Shown: in pieces, positions 23,563 to 33,429 of the stretch
How positions within the stretch are numbered: the first letter of the stretch is position 1
Layout of the letters: each line of letters opens with the position of its first letter
Assembly (NCBI RefSeq): GCF_000247695.1
Contig: NW_004624747.1
Span: 27,688,947 to 27,752,946 of the forward strand
Origin: Heterocephalus glaber
Lineage: Eukaryota; Chordata; Mammalia; Rodentia; Bathyergidae
Direction of reading: 5' to 3'
Length of the DNA: 64,000 bases
Translations under genes and position numbers: made by a program
The notes under the pieces: model-generated
The model's input: only the letters and a program-made list of their open reading frames with translations
Databases searched by the model: none
Told to the model about the DNA's origin: nothing

Positions 23563-23621
23563 ATAATATGTTTTGATCATATTCATTCCCCTGTTGCCCA
23601 CCCTTACCCCCACAGCCTGTT

Positions 23622-23718
23622 CCTTTTTTTTTTTTTTTTTTTCCTGGTATCAGGGATTGAACTCAGGGCTTTGCACTTTCGAGGCAGGAGATTGAACCAC
23701 TGAGCTAAATCCCCGGCC
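23622..23718 (-). mobile_element. ID-type SINE with target duplication
   Basis: Long T-run, then inverted ID sequence ending ccactgagctaaatccccgg. Flanked by cacagcctgtt on both sides. Confidence 0.93.
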
Positions 23719-24040
23719 CACAGCCTGTTAATTAACTCAAAGGAAACGTTGGAGTACTTAGTCTAGCTCATTCTGTTGTCCACAATATCATCCACAAGGT
23801 CGGGGCTCTGTGATAATCAAAGGTATAACAAACCTTAGACAGTTCTGTAATTCAGTGTAATCCAGCTTTTAACATTCGGAATGTATGTATTTCAGGTACT
23901 GGTATGGAGCCTTTGTAGCCTGCCCTAGGATAGGAGAAAAATGAATGTTTTGTTAGCATGTAGGTCTTTTGTGTTGAGCTCTTAAGCTTGCTGGTACGCA
24001 CCATCTGGCCTGACCATCTTATACAGAATTTTTTGTTGCG

Positions 24041-24190
24041 TTTTTTGTTTTTGAGTCAGGGTCTCGCTGTGTAGTCCAGACTGAACTTGAACTCACTGTG
24101 TAGCTCAGGCTGACCTCGGACTCACAGTGATCCTCTTGCCTCAGGCTCCTACCTGCTGGAATTACAGGGGTGCACCACCACCATTCCCAG
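24041..24190 (-). mobile_element. B1-type SINE with internal duplication
   Basis: gtgtagtccagactgaacttgaactc followed by a second gtgtagctcaggctgacctc segment, then the B1 core and ccaccaccattcccagc. Confidence 0.85.
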
Positions 24191-24201
24191 CATTTCATGT
24201 C

Positions 24202-24308
24202 TTTTTTATTTTTGTTTTTATTTATTTATTTATTTTGGTACCGGGGATTGAACTCGGGTCCTTGGCTTGCGAGGCAGGTGGTGGAACCACTGAGCTAAAT
24301 CCCTGGCC
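24202..24308 (-). mobile_element. ID-type SINE
   Basis: Inverted copy with a TTTA-rich tail and ggtaccggggattgaactc; flanked by ttcatgtc on both sides. It lies directly against the preceding B1. Confidence 0.92.
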
Positions 24309-24449
24309 GTTCATGTCATTTTTAAATGAAAACTTTCAAAGATACACGAAGATTGATGGACTTTTACTGTGAGCACTTGTGTACCCACTGCCTACTTTGT
24401 CTAAAAAAAGTCTATAAACACTTCCCATTTCTGCTCTATCACACGTCTA

Positions 24450-24652
24450 TCTTTTTCTTTTTCTTTTTCTTTGCAGCAGTGGGATTGAACTCAGGCCCTT
24501 CATACTGAGCTACATCACCAGCCCTTTATAATTTTTTTTATTTTTAAACAAAGCCTTGCTAAGTCACAGAGTTTTCCAGGCTGGGGTTGAACTTGCAATC
24601 CTCCTGCCTCAGCCTCTCATAATGCTGGGATTACTGATGTGCACCACCACAG
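24450..24652 (-). mobile_element. ID-B1 composite SINE (B4-like)
   Basis: CTTTTT-rich tail, ID-like part (gattgaactcaggccc, gagctacatcaccagccc), then B1 body ending gtgcaccaccac. Confidence 0.8.
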
Positions 24653-24697
24653 TGAAACTAACTTTTGTTCTAATACAGTAGAAAGTGAAAGTGGTGT

Positions 24698-24797
24698 GGT
24701 TTTTTTGTTTGTTTGTTTGTTTTGGTACCGGGGATCGAACTCCGGTCCTTGCGCTTGCGAGGCAAGCAACGGAACCACTGAGCTAAATCCCCGGCCC
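24698..24797 (-). mobile_element. ID-type SINE with target duplication
   Basis: GTTT-repeat tail, ggtaccggggatcgaactcc, ending ctaaatccccggccc; flanked by aaagtggtgt on both sides. Confidence 0.93.
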
Positions 24798-25326
24798 TAA
24801 AAGTGGTGTTTTTAATGTTATAACTTGTTTGCTTTTAATTTTCTCAGGCAGAAGTGATTATTCTGTTGTTTGGTGTCAGATTGCTTTCCAGGAACTCAGA
24901 GAGGGCTTGAAAGCAGCTGAGGATGAGGCTGCTCGTGGGGCTGGGCAGCCCCGTGTGGGATGATGGAGGGTGAGCCTTGTGGTGTCGCTGTCAGTGCTGT
25001 GCTGCAGGGTTTCCATCCCCACTGTGGCCTGGCCCTCCTTGGGCTGCTTTTACATAGTGGGGATGTGGTAGCCAATCCTAGCCGGCAGCCCCAGGCCCAC
25101 TGTGCACCAGTGGGGAACAGTTCTGCCTGTGAACCTCATCCCTCTTGCCTTTCACAACACAGTGAAATATGTCCAACCTAGTTAGACTGGCTGTTACCCA
25201 GAAGACAAAAATACCAGATACTGGTAAGGATGCAGAGAAGAGGAAACCCCAGTACATTGTTGGTTGGAATGTAAATTAGTATGGTCACTATGGAGAACAG
25301 TATTGGAGGTTCCTCAGAAAACTAAA

Positions 25327-25512
25327 AATGGAGCCAGGCTTGGTGGAGCATACCTGTAATCCCAGCATTCTGGGAAGCCAAGGCAGGAAGATTGCAAGTT
25401 TGATCCCAATCTAGCAATTTAGCAACTTAGCAAGACCCTGTCTCAAAATAAAGGAAGAGCTAGGGATGTAGCTCAGTGTGAAGGCCCTGACTTCAATCCC
25501 CATTACTGCCAA
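25327..25512 (+). mobile_element. B1-ID composite SINE in the L1
   Basis: gagccaggcttggtggagc to aagaccctgtctcaaaa (B1), then agctagggatgtagctcag to ttcaatccccattactgcc (ID-like). Confidence 0.82.
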
Positions 25513-25546
25513 AAAACAAACCCCAAAATAACTAAGAGTGGGGATT

Positions 25547-25622
25547 GGGGCTGTAGCTCAGTGGTACAGTGCTTGCTTAGTATGCATGAAGCTCTAGGTT
25601 CCATCTCTAGCACTGTCAAAAG
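25547..25622 (+). mobile_element. Diverged ID-like SINE in the L1
   Basis: ttggggctgtagctcagtgg, then cttgcttagtatgcatgaag and ggttccatctctagcac: an older ID form closer to the generic rodent ID. Confidence 0.78.
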
Positions 25623-26613
25623 GCAACAAAAGCCAAACAAAATCTAAAAATGGAACTGCCACATGATCTAGCAGTCCCTCTCCTGAGTTATATCTAAAGG
25701 AAATGAAATCAGCATATCAAAGAGACACCTGCCCACCCATGTTTACTGTGGCAGTATTCACCATAGCTAATAACGGAATCCAGTTCAGGTGCCCATCAGT
25801 GGGTAAATGGATAAAGAAAAGGCAGGGATGTGTGAGTGTATGTGTGTATACAGTGGAGTGTTACTCAGCTGTAAAGAAGAATGAAATCCTGTCATTTGCT
25901 ATACAATGGATGGAACAGTAGAGAGCAGAAATTCCCGACCCCAGGGCCCGGACTGGTATCAGTGATGGCGTGTTAGGAGCTGGGCCACATAGCAGGAGGT
26001 GAGCAACAGGCCAGCAGCGAGCTTGCATCATCTATTCTCAGCAGCTTACAGCCTGTCATCCCATTACTGCTCACAGCTCCACCTGAGCTCTACCTTCTGT
26101 CAGGTCAGGAGTGACATCAGATCAGATTCCTAGACGAGCACCGATCCTGTGACTCTTGCTGTGACCCAGGTTTCACTTCCTTGTGAGAATCTGAGGCTGA
26201 GGATCCGGAGTGGAGCTGAGGCAGTTACGCTAGTGCTGGGAGCAACAGCCGACACAGATGAGCGTGAGCACAGGGGCTCTGCTGCACAGAGACCACAATA
26301 AGTCAGTCGCATGCAGACAGCAAGTGACAGCAGAGCTGCGTCCGTGGCAGCTTTAAGTCAGGAGCCGACACTTATTTTAGTCTGTGTGTGGCCTTCCTGT
26401 GTTTCACTTAATGTTCCCACCTGTGCCTCTCCTCACACTGCATGCTTGCCTCAGTCACAGTTCTGGGAGCCCACAGCTAACCCTGGCCAAAAGGAGAAAA
26501 AAACAAACATCACCAGAGAGCTTCTCAGGAAGGGGAAGGACCCAGTGATGAGATGGCAGAAGACTCCAAGAGTGCAACGAAAAGAAGCTGCACTTAAAAG
26601 AAAATACAGTACA

Positions 26614-26700
26614 GCTGGGGATTCAGCTCAGTGGTTTCCCCGCTTTCCTTGAAAGCACAAGGACCAAAGTTTGATCCCTGGTACCAAAAAAAAAAAAAAA
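26614..26700 (+). mobile_element. ID-type SINE inside the hAT relic
   Basis: Sense copy, A tail of about 15; flanked by aaaatacagtac and aaaatatagtac. Confidence 0.92.
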
Positions 26701-26736
26701 TATAGTACCAAGAAGCCCACTTAAATTCTGGGTTCG

Positions 26737-26814
26737 GGGCCGGGGATTTAGCTCAGTGGCGCCGTGCCTCCCTTGCAAGCCCAAGGTCCTGAATTTGATC
26801 CCCGGTACCAAAAA
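26737..26814 (+). mobile_element. ID-type SINE inside the hAT relic
   Basis: Sense copy ggccggggatttagctcag to gatccccggtacc; flanked by aaattctgggttcg and aaattccaggttcg. Confidence 0.93.
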
Positions 26815-27719
26815 AATTCCAGGTTCGTTGCAACAAATGATTCCCACTCTCCAAGCCTGCTTGGTGCAGCACGCAATGCTCAGACCTCCAGTGAAGCTGG
26901 GAAAGCTTCAGCACTGCTTACACAGGGAGACCAAGCACCCTGCATCAAAGCACTTGACCTTGGAGTTTTCCAGAAGAAAAACATGAACAGCAAGAACAGA
27001 GTGGCCTGAGGCCCCGCGGGCGCCATCAAATGTGTCTGACCCAGGGTGTCGGTCTCCGTGGCTGCCACACTGTGAAGGCCGGGAAGCCTTTGCTGTGGGC
27101 CGGCAGCTGGTCCTGCCTGCTGCCCAGGACATTTGCTGGGAACTCTGAGGAGGGGCTGCTGTTGAACGGCGACTCGCATTCCTGTCGGCAGCACCATCGC
27201 TAGATGATTGCTGCACCAGCATGGGACATCAAGACACAGGTGTTAGGGTTAGCAAGTTGCTGTGCCCCCCACCCCGGTCCAGGCTGATGCGTCTTGCATG
27301 CGGCCAACAAGGCAGCACTGCTGGTCTTGGTGCGGTAGATTGTTCAGGAGGATGTGCACGAGGTCGTGTCACGTGTGCTTCTCTTGGCAGCCGACACCAC
27401 GCTGCAGAGCCATTCAAGTCTTTGAGGCCCACGCGGCTGGAGAGCGGGACTGGTCTCTTGGTGAGTGGATGCCGTTCTGCTTCTGGGCCACGTCTCGGGG
27501 GTCGCTTCTGAATGTGAGTCTGCACACTGTGTATTCCGTAGAGAAATGCTGCCTTGCTGGAAAACCTCACCTGGATTGACCAATGTCTTGCAGGACATGA
27601 CGGAAATGATGGACCACATTAAACTACAAGCCCTTAATTCATGTCAGTTGGCACAGCTCTGTGAGAGATGGACACAGAGCACACGCGTCTCCTCTTACAT
27701 ACAGAAACGGGGTTGCTTT

Positions 27720-27841
27720 GTCTTTCTTAGACGTGAACTCACTGTGTGGCCCAGGCTAGCCTTGAACTCCTGTAGCCTAGGCAGTCCTCCTGCCTCAGCC
27801 TCCCAACTGCTGGGATCACAGGCCTGTACCATACGCCTGGC
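27720..27841 (-). mobile_element. B1-type SINE inside the hAT relic
   Basis: Inverted B1: ctcactgtgtggcccaggc, cctcctgcctcagcctccc, gggatcacaggcc. It breaks the transposase frame in the RNase-H-fold region. Confidence 0.85.
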
Positions 27842-28103
27842 AAGGTTCTTTCTGAAGGTGGACCACTAGCCAGAGTTCCTGAGTTCAGAGATTTGTTTTG
27901 GAAAAATGGTCACCCCGGCAGCACATTTCAGTGACGTGGAATGGTTTGCAAAACTTACTTGTGTGCCACATTCTACTTGCTCAGCGAACTCAGTCTGTCA
28001 CTTCAGGGGAGAATGACAACTATGTTCAAGTTGTTAGATAAAGTGGCTGCGTTCAAAGCCAAACTGGATGATGCGGGTGATGCGTGGGCACTGGGAATGT
28101 TGG

Positions 28104-28218
28104 NNNNNNNNNNNNNNNNNNNNNNNNNNNNNNNNNNNNNNNNNNNNNNNNNNNNNNNNNNNNNNNNNNNNNNNNNNNNNNNNNNNNNNNNNNNNNNNNN
28201 NNNNNNNNNNNNNNNNNN
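28104..28218. other. Assembly gap of 115 N
   Basis: Run of unknown bases inside the hAT relic; the true length may differ. The transposase-like frames reach it from both sides, so part of the element is hidden here. Confidence 0.99.
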
Positions 28219-28357
28219 AAAGAAAGACCCCTGAGCTAGGAAGAAATGGATCTGGGACCCACTTGTGAATGAGCCAGGTGAATGGACTTTGTTGGTGCCA
28301 GGAGAGGATCGACTGCTTGGATTGCAGATGACTGACCTTAAAAAGCGTGTTTGAAGT

Positions 28358-28488
28358 CAGGCATTGTGGTACATGCCTGTAATTTCAGCACTCAGGAGGC
28401 TGATGCAGGAGGATTGTTGGAGATTCAAGGCCAGCCTGGGCTACATAGTGAGACCCTGTCTGAAGATCAAAAAAAAAAAAAAAGCAAC
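28358..28488 (+). mobile_element. B1-type SINE inside the hAT relic
   Basis: Sense copy ggtacatgcctgtaatttc to agaccctgtctgaag plus A-run; flanked by aaaagcgtgtttgaag and aaaagtatgtttgagg. Confidence 0.9.
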
Positions 28489-28842
28489 AAAAAGTATGTT
28501 TGAGGTAACTTCAAATCTCTACATGTTCTGGATTAAAGTCAAAGTGTAATACCCTAAGATTGCCACAAAAGCACTGAAAAGCCTGCTTCTGTTTTCAGCA
28601 TCCTGTCTTTGTGAAGCAGAGTTTTCTGCAGTGCCAGCAACTAGAACGAGATTACAGAGTTGATTGGGTGTAACACACTTTCGTTGTCACTGTCCCCCAT
28701 CACTCATCAGATGTGACCACCTAGTTTCAGGAAAACAAGCTGAGTCTCTCACTGATTCTGCATTGTGGACCCCGTTCCCCCAGTTGTCTTCCATGAAACT
28801 TTATCTTTGGTGCCAAAATGATTGGGGAGGGCTGCTACAGAG

Positions 28843-29060
28843 AACATAAGTGAGATGAGCCAGACACAGGCAGTTACCACATAGTTTCACTCTGCGTGAG
28901 ATCCAGAAAGATGATCTCGTGGAAGTCAAGAGGAGGACCACGCTCTCCTGAGACAACGAAGCAGATGGGGGAGGGACAGGAAGACCTGGTTCTGTGTAGC
29001 TCCTCTGCAGCAGCTGAGGGGCCTTTCAGAGTAGCTGGTAGAGATGATGGATGAGGACGT
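28843..29060 (+). mobile_element. L1 remnant (right half)
   Basis: aacataagtgagatgagccagacacag continues the L1 sequence exactly where 25925 stops, then passes into a diverged 3' region. The right limit is approximate. Confidence 0.75.
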
Positions 29061-29390
29061 ACAGATCCTGACCACCTGCAGTGATGGTCACACCTGCCAG
29101 ATGAGTCCGTACAGGTCCTGTGTCAGGAAAGCTGAGCTAAAGTAAGACATGTGGCCAGTTAAGACCTTGCTTAGTCATTGGTCATGTGCCGCTCCTGTTG
29201 GAGTATCTGCACCCTATTTTTTGGAAACACTTTTTCATAAAGTTTCTCTATAGTTGTGTTTATTTCTCTAACTCAATTATAAGCTCACTGAAGTCAGGAA
29301 CCATTCTATTAAAGAATCAAGGTATAATTCACTAACAGTAAAAGTTGGTGGGTTTTACTCTGCAGTTCTGTGTGGTTTTGATCCTTTTTT

Positions 29391-29480
29391 CGTTGTTGTT
29401 TTTTTTGGTACCAGGGATCAAACTCGGGTCCTTGTGCTTGCGCAGCAGGCGGCGAAACCACTGAGCTAAATCCCTGGCCC
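29391..29480 (-). mobile_element. ID-type SINE
   Basis: ggtaccagggatcaaactc to ctaaatccctggccc; flanks atccttttttc and gtccttttttc. Confidence 0.92.
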
Positions 29481-29555
29481 AGTCCTTTTTTCATCTTGGT
29501 GTGATCAGGGTTGGAAGTCAGCTGTGAAAACAGCTTCCTGCCTCCCTCAGATCGG

Positions 29556-29614
29556 TCCTGTCCTGTCCTGTCCTGTCCTGCCCTGCCCTGCCCTGCCCTG
29601 CCCTGCCCTGCCCT
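29556..29614. repeat. Pentanucleotide repeat (CCTGT/CCCTG)n
   Basis: About five TCCTG units followed by about seven CCCTG units with no interruption, a two-variant array. On the minus strand the units read CAGGA and CAGGG. Confidence 0.97.
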
Positions 29615-29885
29615 GATCCCTGGCCCTGTGGTTTTGCCTTTTCCAGAATGTCCTGCCAGTGCCCATGGTGTGGCCTGAGCTGGGCGGCTGGTTGTGGCCT
29701 CTGCCTGCATCCCCGGTGCTGTGGTGACAGTAGCTGGCCCCTTGTGTGAGTACTACAGTTCGTCAGGTGGAGGTCAGTATTCACATTTTGATGTGTGTTA
29801 GTGGACTTTTAAAAGTTGATAACCTTTACATAGTAGTGATAAAGCTGTACAATTAATATCCTGCTTGTGTCACTTAGTGATGTAT

Positions 29886-30050
29886 CTGGCCACGCTGGGC
29901 ACACATCTGTAATCCCAGGTCTCTGGAAGGCTGAAGGAGGAGGACTGTAAGTTGGAGACCAGTGGGGCAATTTAGTGAGACTCTGCCTCAAAAACGAAAA
30001 AAAGGCTGGAAATGTAGCTTGGTGTGAATGCCCTGGATTCAAACCTCCGT
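29886..30050 (+). mobile_element. B1-ID composite SINE
   Basis: cacacatctgtaatcccag to agactctgcctcaaaaac, then ggctggaaatgtagcttgg to ttcaaacctccg. Confidence 0.78.
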
Positions 30051-30073
30051 GTGGGAGTGGGGGAATCTGTTTA

Positions 30074-30313
30074 GGTATTGTGGTGCATGCCTCTGAACCC
30101 AGAGGCTGAGGAAGGAGGATCGTGAATTCAAGGCCAGCCTGGATGACTATACAGCAAGACTTTGTTTTGTTTTGTTTGAGACAGGGTCTTCCTGTGTAGT
30201 TCAGGCTAGCCTTGAATACACTATGTAGTACAGTCTGGCCCCAAACTTGAGAAGATCCTCCTGTCTCACCCTCCTGATTGTTGAGATTACAAGCGTGCAC
30301 CACCATGCCCCGC
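30074..30313. mobile_element. B1 pair: sense copy and inverted duplicated copy
   Basis: Sense B1 at 30074-30160 (gtggtgcatgcctctgaac to ggccagcctgg). An inverted duplicated-type B1 at 30160-30313 is joined to its 3' end; aagact flanks the second copy on both sides. Confidence 0.78.
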
Positions 30314-30384
30314 TAAGACTGTTTTGCAAAACAAAACTAAAATAGGAATACTTTCCATATTTATTACATATTCTCCATCTAGAA

Positions 30385-30459
30385 CTGTGGTGATGAACCT
30401 ATGGCATGCGTGGTGCAGCAGGGTGTTACCATTGAAAGCTCTAAGGTTCACCATCACTG
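30385..30459. mobile_element. Miniature hAT element (75 bp)
   Basis: The first 16 bases (ctgtggtgatgaacct) and the complement of the last 16 (cagtgatggtgaacct) agree at 13 of 16. The flanks are atctagaa and gtctaaac, both of the nTCTAGAn type preferred by Charlie-group hAT elements. No coding capacity. Confidence 0.75.
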
Positions 30460-30504
30460 GTCTAAACTTGGATGTTAAGTATTTCTGGTTACATCTTTGA
30501 CCTT

Positions 30505-30570
30505 TTTTTTCCCCCATCAGTACTGGGCAGTGAACCCAGGGTTTTCACACTGAGCTACATCTTCAGCCCT
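30505..30570 (-). mobile_element. Diverged ID-like SINE
   Basis: T-run, then agtgaacccagggttttc and gagctacatcttcagccc. Confidence 0.7.
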
Positions 30571-30904
30571 TTTTATTTTTATTTTTATATATTTATATTT
30601 TACAGTGTTTTTAATTGGTGGATTAGTTTACCTAGGATAGATTTTCACAAGTAGGATTACGAGGTCAGAGGTGATGGGGGTCCTCTTGGTCCCTCTCACT
30701 TCCACACTACCGTCTGCACCTCAGCTTCCAAGAGGAGCTCCTGGCTTCCCCCCTTGCCTCCCATCTGCTCCTCAGCAGTGTGAGGAGGTAGAGCACCAGC
30801 CATCTGCTCTTGTGCCTCGCTCATGGGCCTGGAGAAACACTTTAGGTTGTGTTATATTCATTAGTAGCATGTGGAAGGGATCCAAATTCTCCTCTGAACT
30901 GTTT

Positions 30905-31136
30905 TCTTTTTTTTTTTTTTTTGAGACAGGGTCTCCCTTTGTAGTTCAGGCTGGCCCTGAACTCGCTATGTAGCCCAGGCTGGCCTCGAACTCGCAGAGA
31001 TCCTCCTACCTCAGTCTCCTGAGTGCTGGGATCACAGGCATGTGCCACCATGCCCTGTCTGTCTTGTGCTTGCTGGGATTGCACCCAGAGCCTCACATGT
31101 ACTGGGCGTGTACTGCTGAGCTCTACCCTCAGCCCT
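30905..31136 (-). mobile_element. B1-type SINE with duplication, joined to ID-like part
   Basis: gagacagggtctcccttt, two successive caggctggcc segments, B1 core to accatgccctgtc; then an ID-like tail ending tctaccctcagccc. Confidence 0.82.
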
Positions 31137-31465
31137 TTTGAATTTTATATGTTTGAAAATTTTGTCTTCAAATCTTTCTTTTCAGATACAGCTTTATTAG
31201 TTTTAGGATTGCAACTTGAATTTCCTTTCAAGACTTAGTATTTGATTTGTAGTCTTTTTTTTAATGGATGTTGGTGAAATTTGTTTTAATTTTTTTACAT
31301 TTGATATAAAAGTTTGCTTCTAAAAGTTCATTATTTATTTTGATATGTGATTTGTGCTGAGAGTTTATGTTGAATTTTCTGAATATATCAGTGTGTTACA
31401 ACATTTTGTCCCCAATTCTTACTTTCCCCTGGTTTTGTGAATGGTCATGTTTGAAAGTTTTTAAT

Positions 31466-31554
31466 TTTTTTTTTTTTTTTTGGTACCAGGGAGCAAACTC
31501 GGGACCTTGTGCTTGCGAGGCAGGTAGCAGAACCACTGAGCTAAATCCCCAGCC
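31466..31554 (-). mobile_element. ID-type SINE
   Basis: ggtaccagggagcaaactc to gctaaatccccagcc after a T-run; flanked by ttgaa and a shared tttttaatt stretch. Confidence 0.92.
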
Positions 31555-33349
31555 TTGAATTTTTAATTATCTTTCACTAGTACACATTTGTGATACACAG
31601 TGAGTGCATTTATCGTGGACAATTGGTACGTGCACCTATTGTGTCTTAAAGAACCACCACATCTGTGAGTTGCTTTTGACACTTCCCACTGATGGCCTGC
31701 TGCTCTGGGGTCTTGTCGGTGTAACCTTGAGCACACCTGTGTGTCTGCTCTGGCTTTTCTTCCGCTCTCACCTCCCCTCGTGATATTTGCTTTAAAAAGT
31801 CAAGGAGGAAGTTTCTTTGGAAGGCAGTAAGCACCGCAAGGAGGCAGAGGTCCCTGCAGCCCAGGGCGAGTCAGGGTGCAGTACTGGGCCTGCCTGGGTG
31901 GGCAGCACAGGCTCTTCCTCTCTCTGCTCCCTTTTTCCCTTCAGTTTGCTGATCTTGCCCGTGTCTTCAGCTCCATCTTCAGGGACTAACTGTCTGGTCA
32001 AACCTTGCCTTTCTTCTGGTTTAAATTCGTACTTGTTTGTTATGTATGCTAGGAATATACTTGTGCATTTGTAAATTGTATAATTTGATTTCATGTGTGC
32101 CACAGTTCAACTTGGGATTCAGGACTGGAAGAGTGCTATAAATTTTGTAGCTCCTTCAGGTTCATGATGTCAGGGTGTCAGGAACCCCAGGAAGGTGAGG
32201 AGCTGGGTATCCCCGACATGGCTGGAACAGCCGTGTGGTAGCACCTGCTCAGCCTGGCACCCACAGTGCACAGTGCAGTCCTTCATGCTCTGCTTCTCCT
32301 TCATGCCAGGAGGCGGCTGGCTCTGATCAGCAGCTGCCCTGGCGTGGGTGTGTCCCACCTCCCCTGGGGACCTGGCTCTGAGCTGGGTGCTGGTTGCCAT
32401 CTGTCACTCACTTGCACCATTGTTCCTCCCGGGGTGAAAGTGACTTCTGTGCCTATGGCCTGTACAGAGATTGCAGAGCTGCCCTAGTCTGATGCTGGGT
32501 GAATCCTGCTCCATCCTCTCCTTCTCCATTGGGCCCCTCTGCTCTCACCATTGTCTAGCGCGCTCACTCTATGCTGTTGTGGAGTTCTGAGCCTCTGAGA
32601 AACTGGTATGACCTCACGTAGAGTCTGGGCTGTGTTGCGCGCCCAGAGGACTTGCCCAACAGTTCAGGCGAGGTCCTTGCTAGTTCCCTTCTCCTTCCCT
32701 GTGAGCCTCCTTTTCTTGCTTTTCTTCTCTTGTGCTCTTGTGGAGGGTTAGGGTCTGAGGCCATGCTTGCCTTCTGTCCTAGGACTTGATTCCTTTTTAT
32801 CATGGCTCCTGTACTGACTGTCACCCTCCTAGGGCAGAGTCTCTTTGTCCCCCAGTAGCATGGCCCTGAAGCACGAGTGGCTCTGGTTTGTGGACTGGGC
32901 TTACAAGGGAATGTCTGGTCCCCCAGCCTGCTAGTGCAATCGAGGGTGCCGTGTTCTGGTGAAGTGGGGCAGAGTGCCTCGGGGTGCTACCCTCCAAGGG
33001 CAGAGGTCGGCAGATTGCTGTGCTGCGCGAGGAGCTAGAGAAGGCCTTTCTGGTCGGTCCTTCCCGCTGCAGCCTCCTGGCTGCCTGGCCTCCAGCCACT
33101 CATCTCCTGTCCCTCAGATGGGGTGGCTGTGAGTGTGAGGGACCTGGCTAGGAGTGAATGATTAAAATGCAGGGCAAAGGCACACAGGCTGTGTGAGGAT
33201 CAAATGGTTAAACAACACCAAAAATTTAGATTAAGTGAGGTATGTTGTGTCTTTCCTCTTTCCCCAAGAAAAACTGCCTAGCCTTGAGACAGCTCCTGGC
33301 CAAAAACTGCTTTTTTCCTGTTTTTTTATCTTATACTGATATTCTAAAT

Positions 33350-33429
33350 AAAAGCCAGAGGCTCAAGGTCCTAAGTTCTATCCCTGGTACCGAAAAATAA
33401 ATAAATATAAATAAATAAATAAATAAATA
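33350..33429 (+). mobile_element. 5'-truncated ID-type SINE with TAAA tail
   Basis: Only the 3' half (ctcaaggtcctaagttc to cctggtacc) followed by about eight TAAA/TAAA-like units. Flanked by agccaga repeats. Confidence 0.8.

Larger units (their letters stand above)
25150..25925 (+). mobile_element. L1 remnant, end of ORF2 (left half)
   Basis: Reads as the end of L1 ORF2 on +: ggatgcagagaagaggaaacc, attgttggttggaatgtaaa, catagctaataac, cagtggagtgttactcag and caatggatggaac match the L1 3' ORF2 core known across mammals. It is cut at 25925 by the hAT element and resumes at 28843. Two SINE insertions lie inside it. Confidence 0.85.
25926..28834 (+). mobile_element. hAT-Charlie DNA transposon relic, near full length
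   Basis: About 2.9 kb from cag at 25926 to ctg at 28832-28834, inserted in an L1. The ends are diverged inverted repeats of a Charlie-type hAT: the right end near 28771-28834 (gttgtcttccatgaaac ... tggtgccaaaa) is the complement of the well-known left arm. Flanks gtagagag (25918-25925) and ctacagag (28835-28842) agree at 6 of 8 bases, the 8-bp duplication size of hAT elements. Broken transposase reading frames run on +, in order: BED-finger-like region near 26830-26990, a stretch ending near 27220, an RNase-H-fold segment 27270-27680 (ECESAHC, NVLQDMTEMMDHIK), a segment 27940-28100 (LSLQGRMTTMFKLLDKVAAF) and the C-terminal dimerisation part after the gap (FEVTSNLYMFWIKVK). Frameshifts, stops, four SINEs and 115 N interrupt it. 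It cannot make a transposase. Confidence 0.88.

Noticed and set aside
25926..28834. Possible domesticated transposase gene
   Set aside because: Stops, frameshifts and SINEs interrupt every domain, and the BED-finger cysteines are not kept. Only a relic is supported.
29309..29784. Minus-strand frames across the CCCTG array
   Set aside because: Produced by the pentanucleotide repeat, which has no stop codon in several frames.
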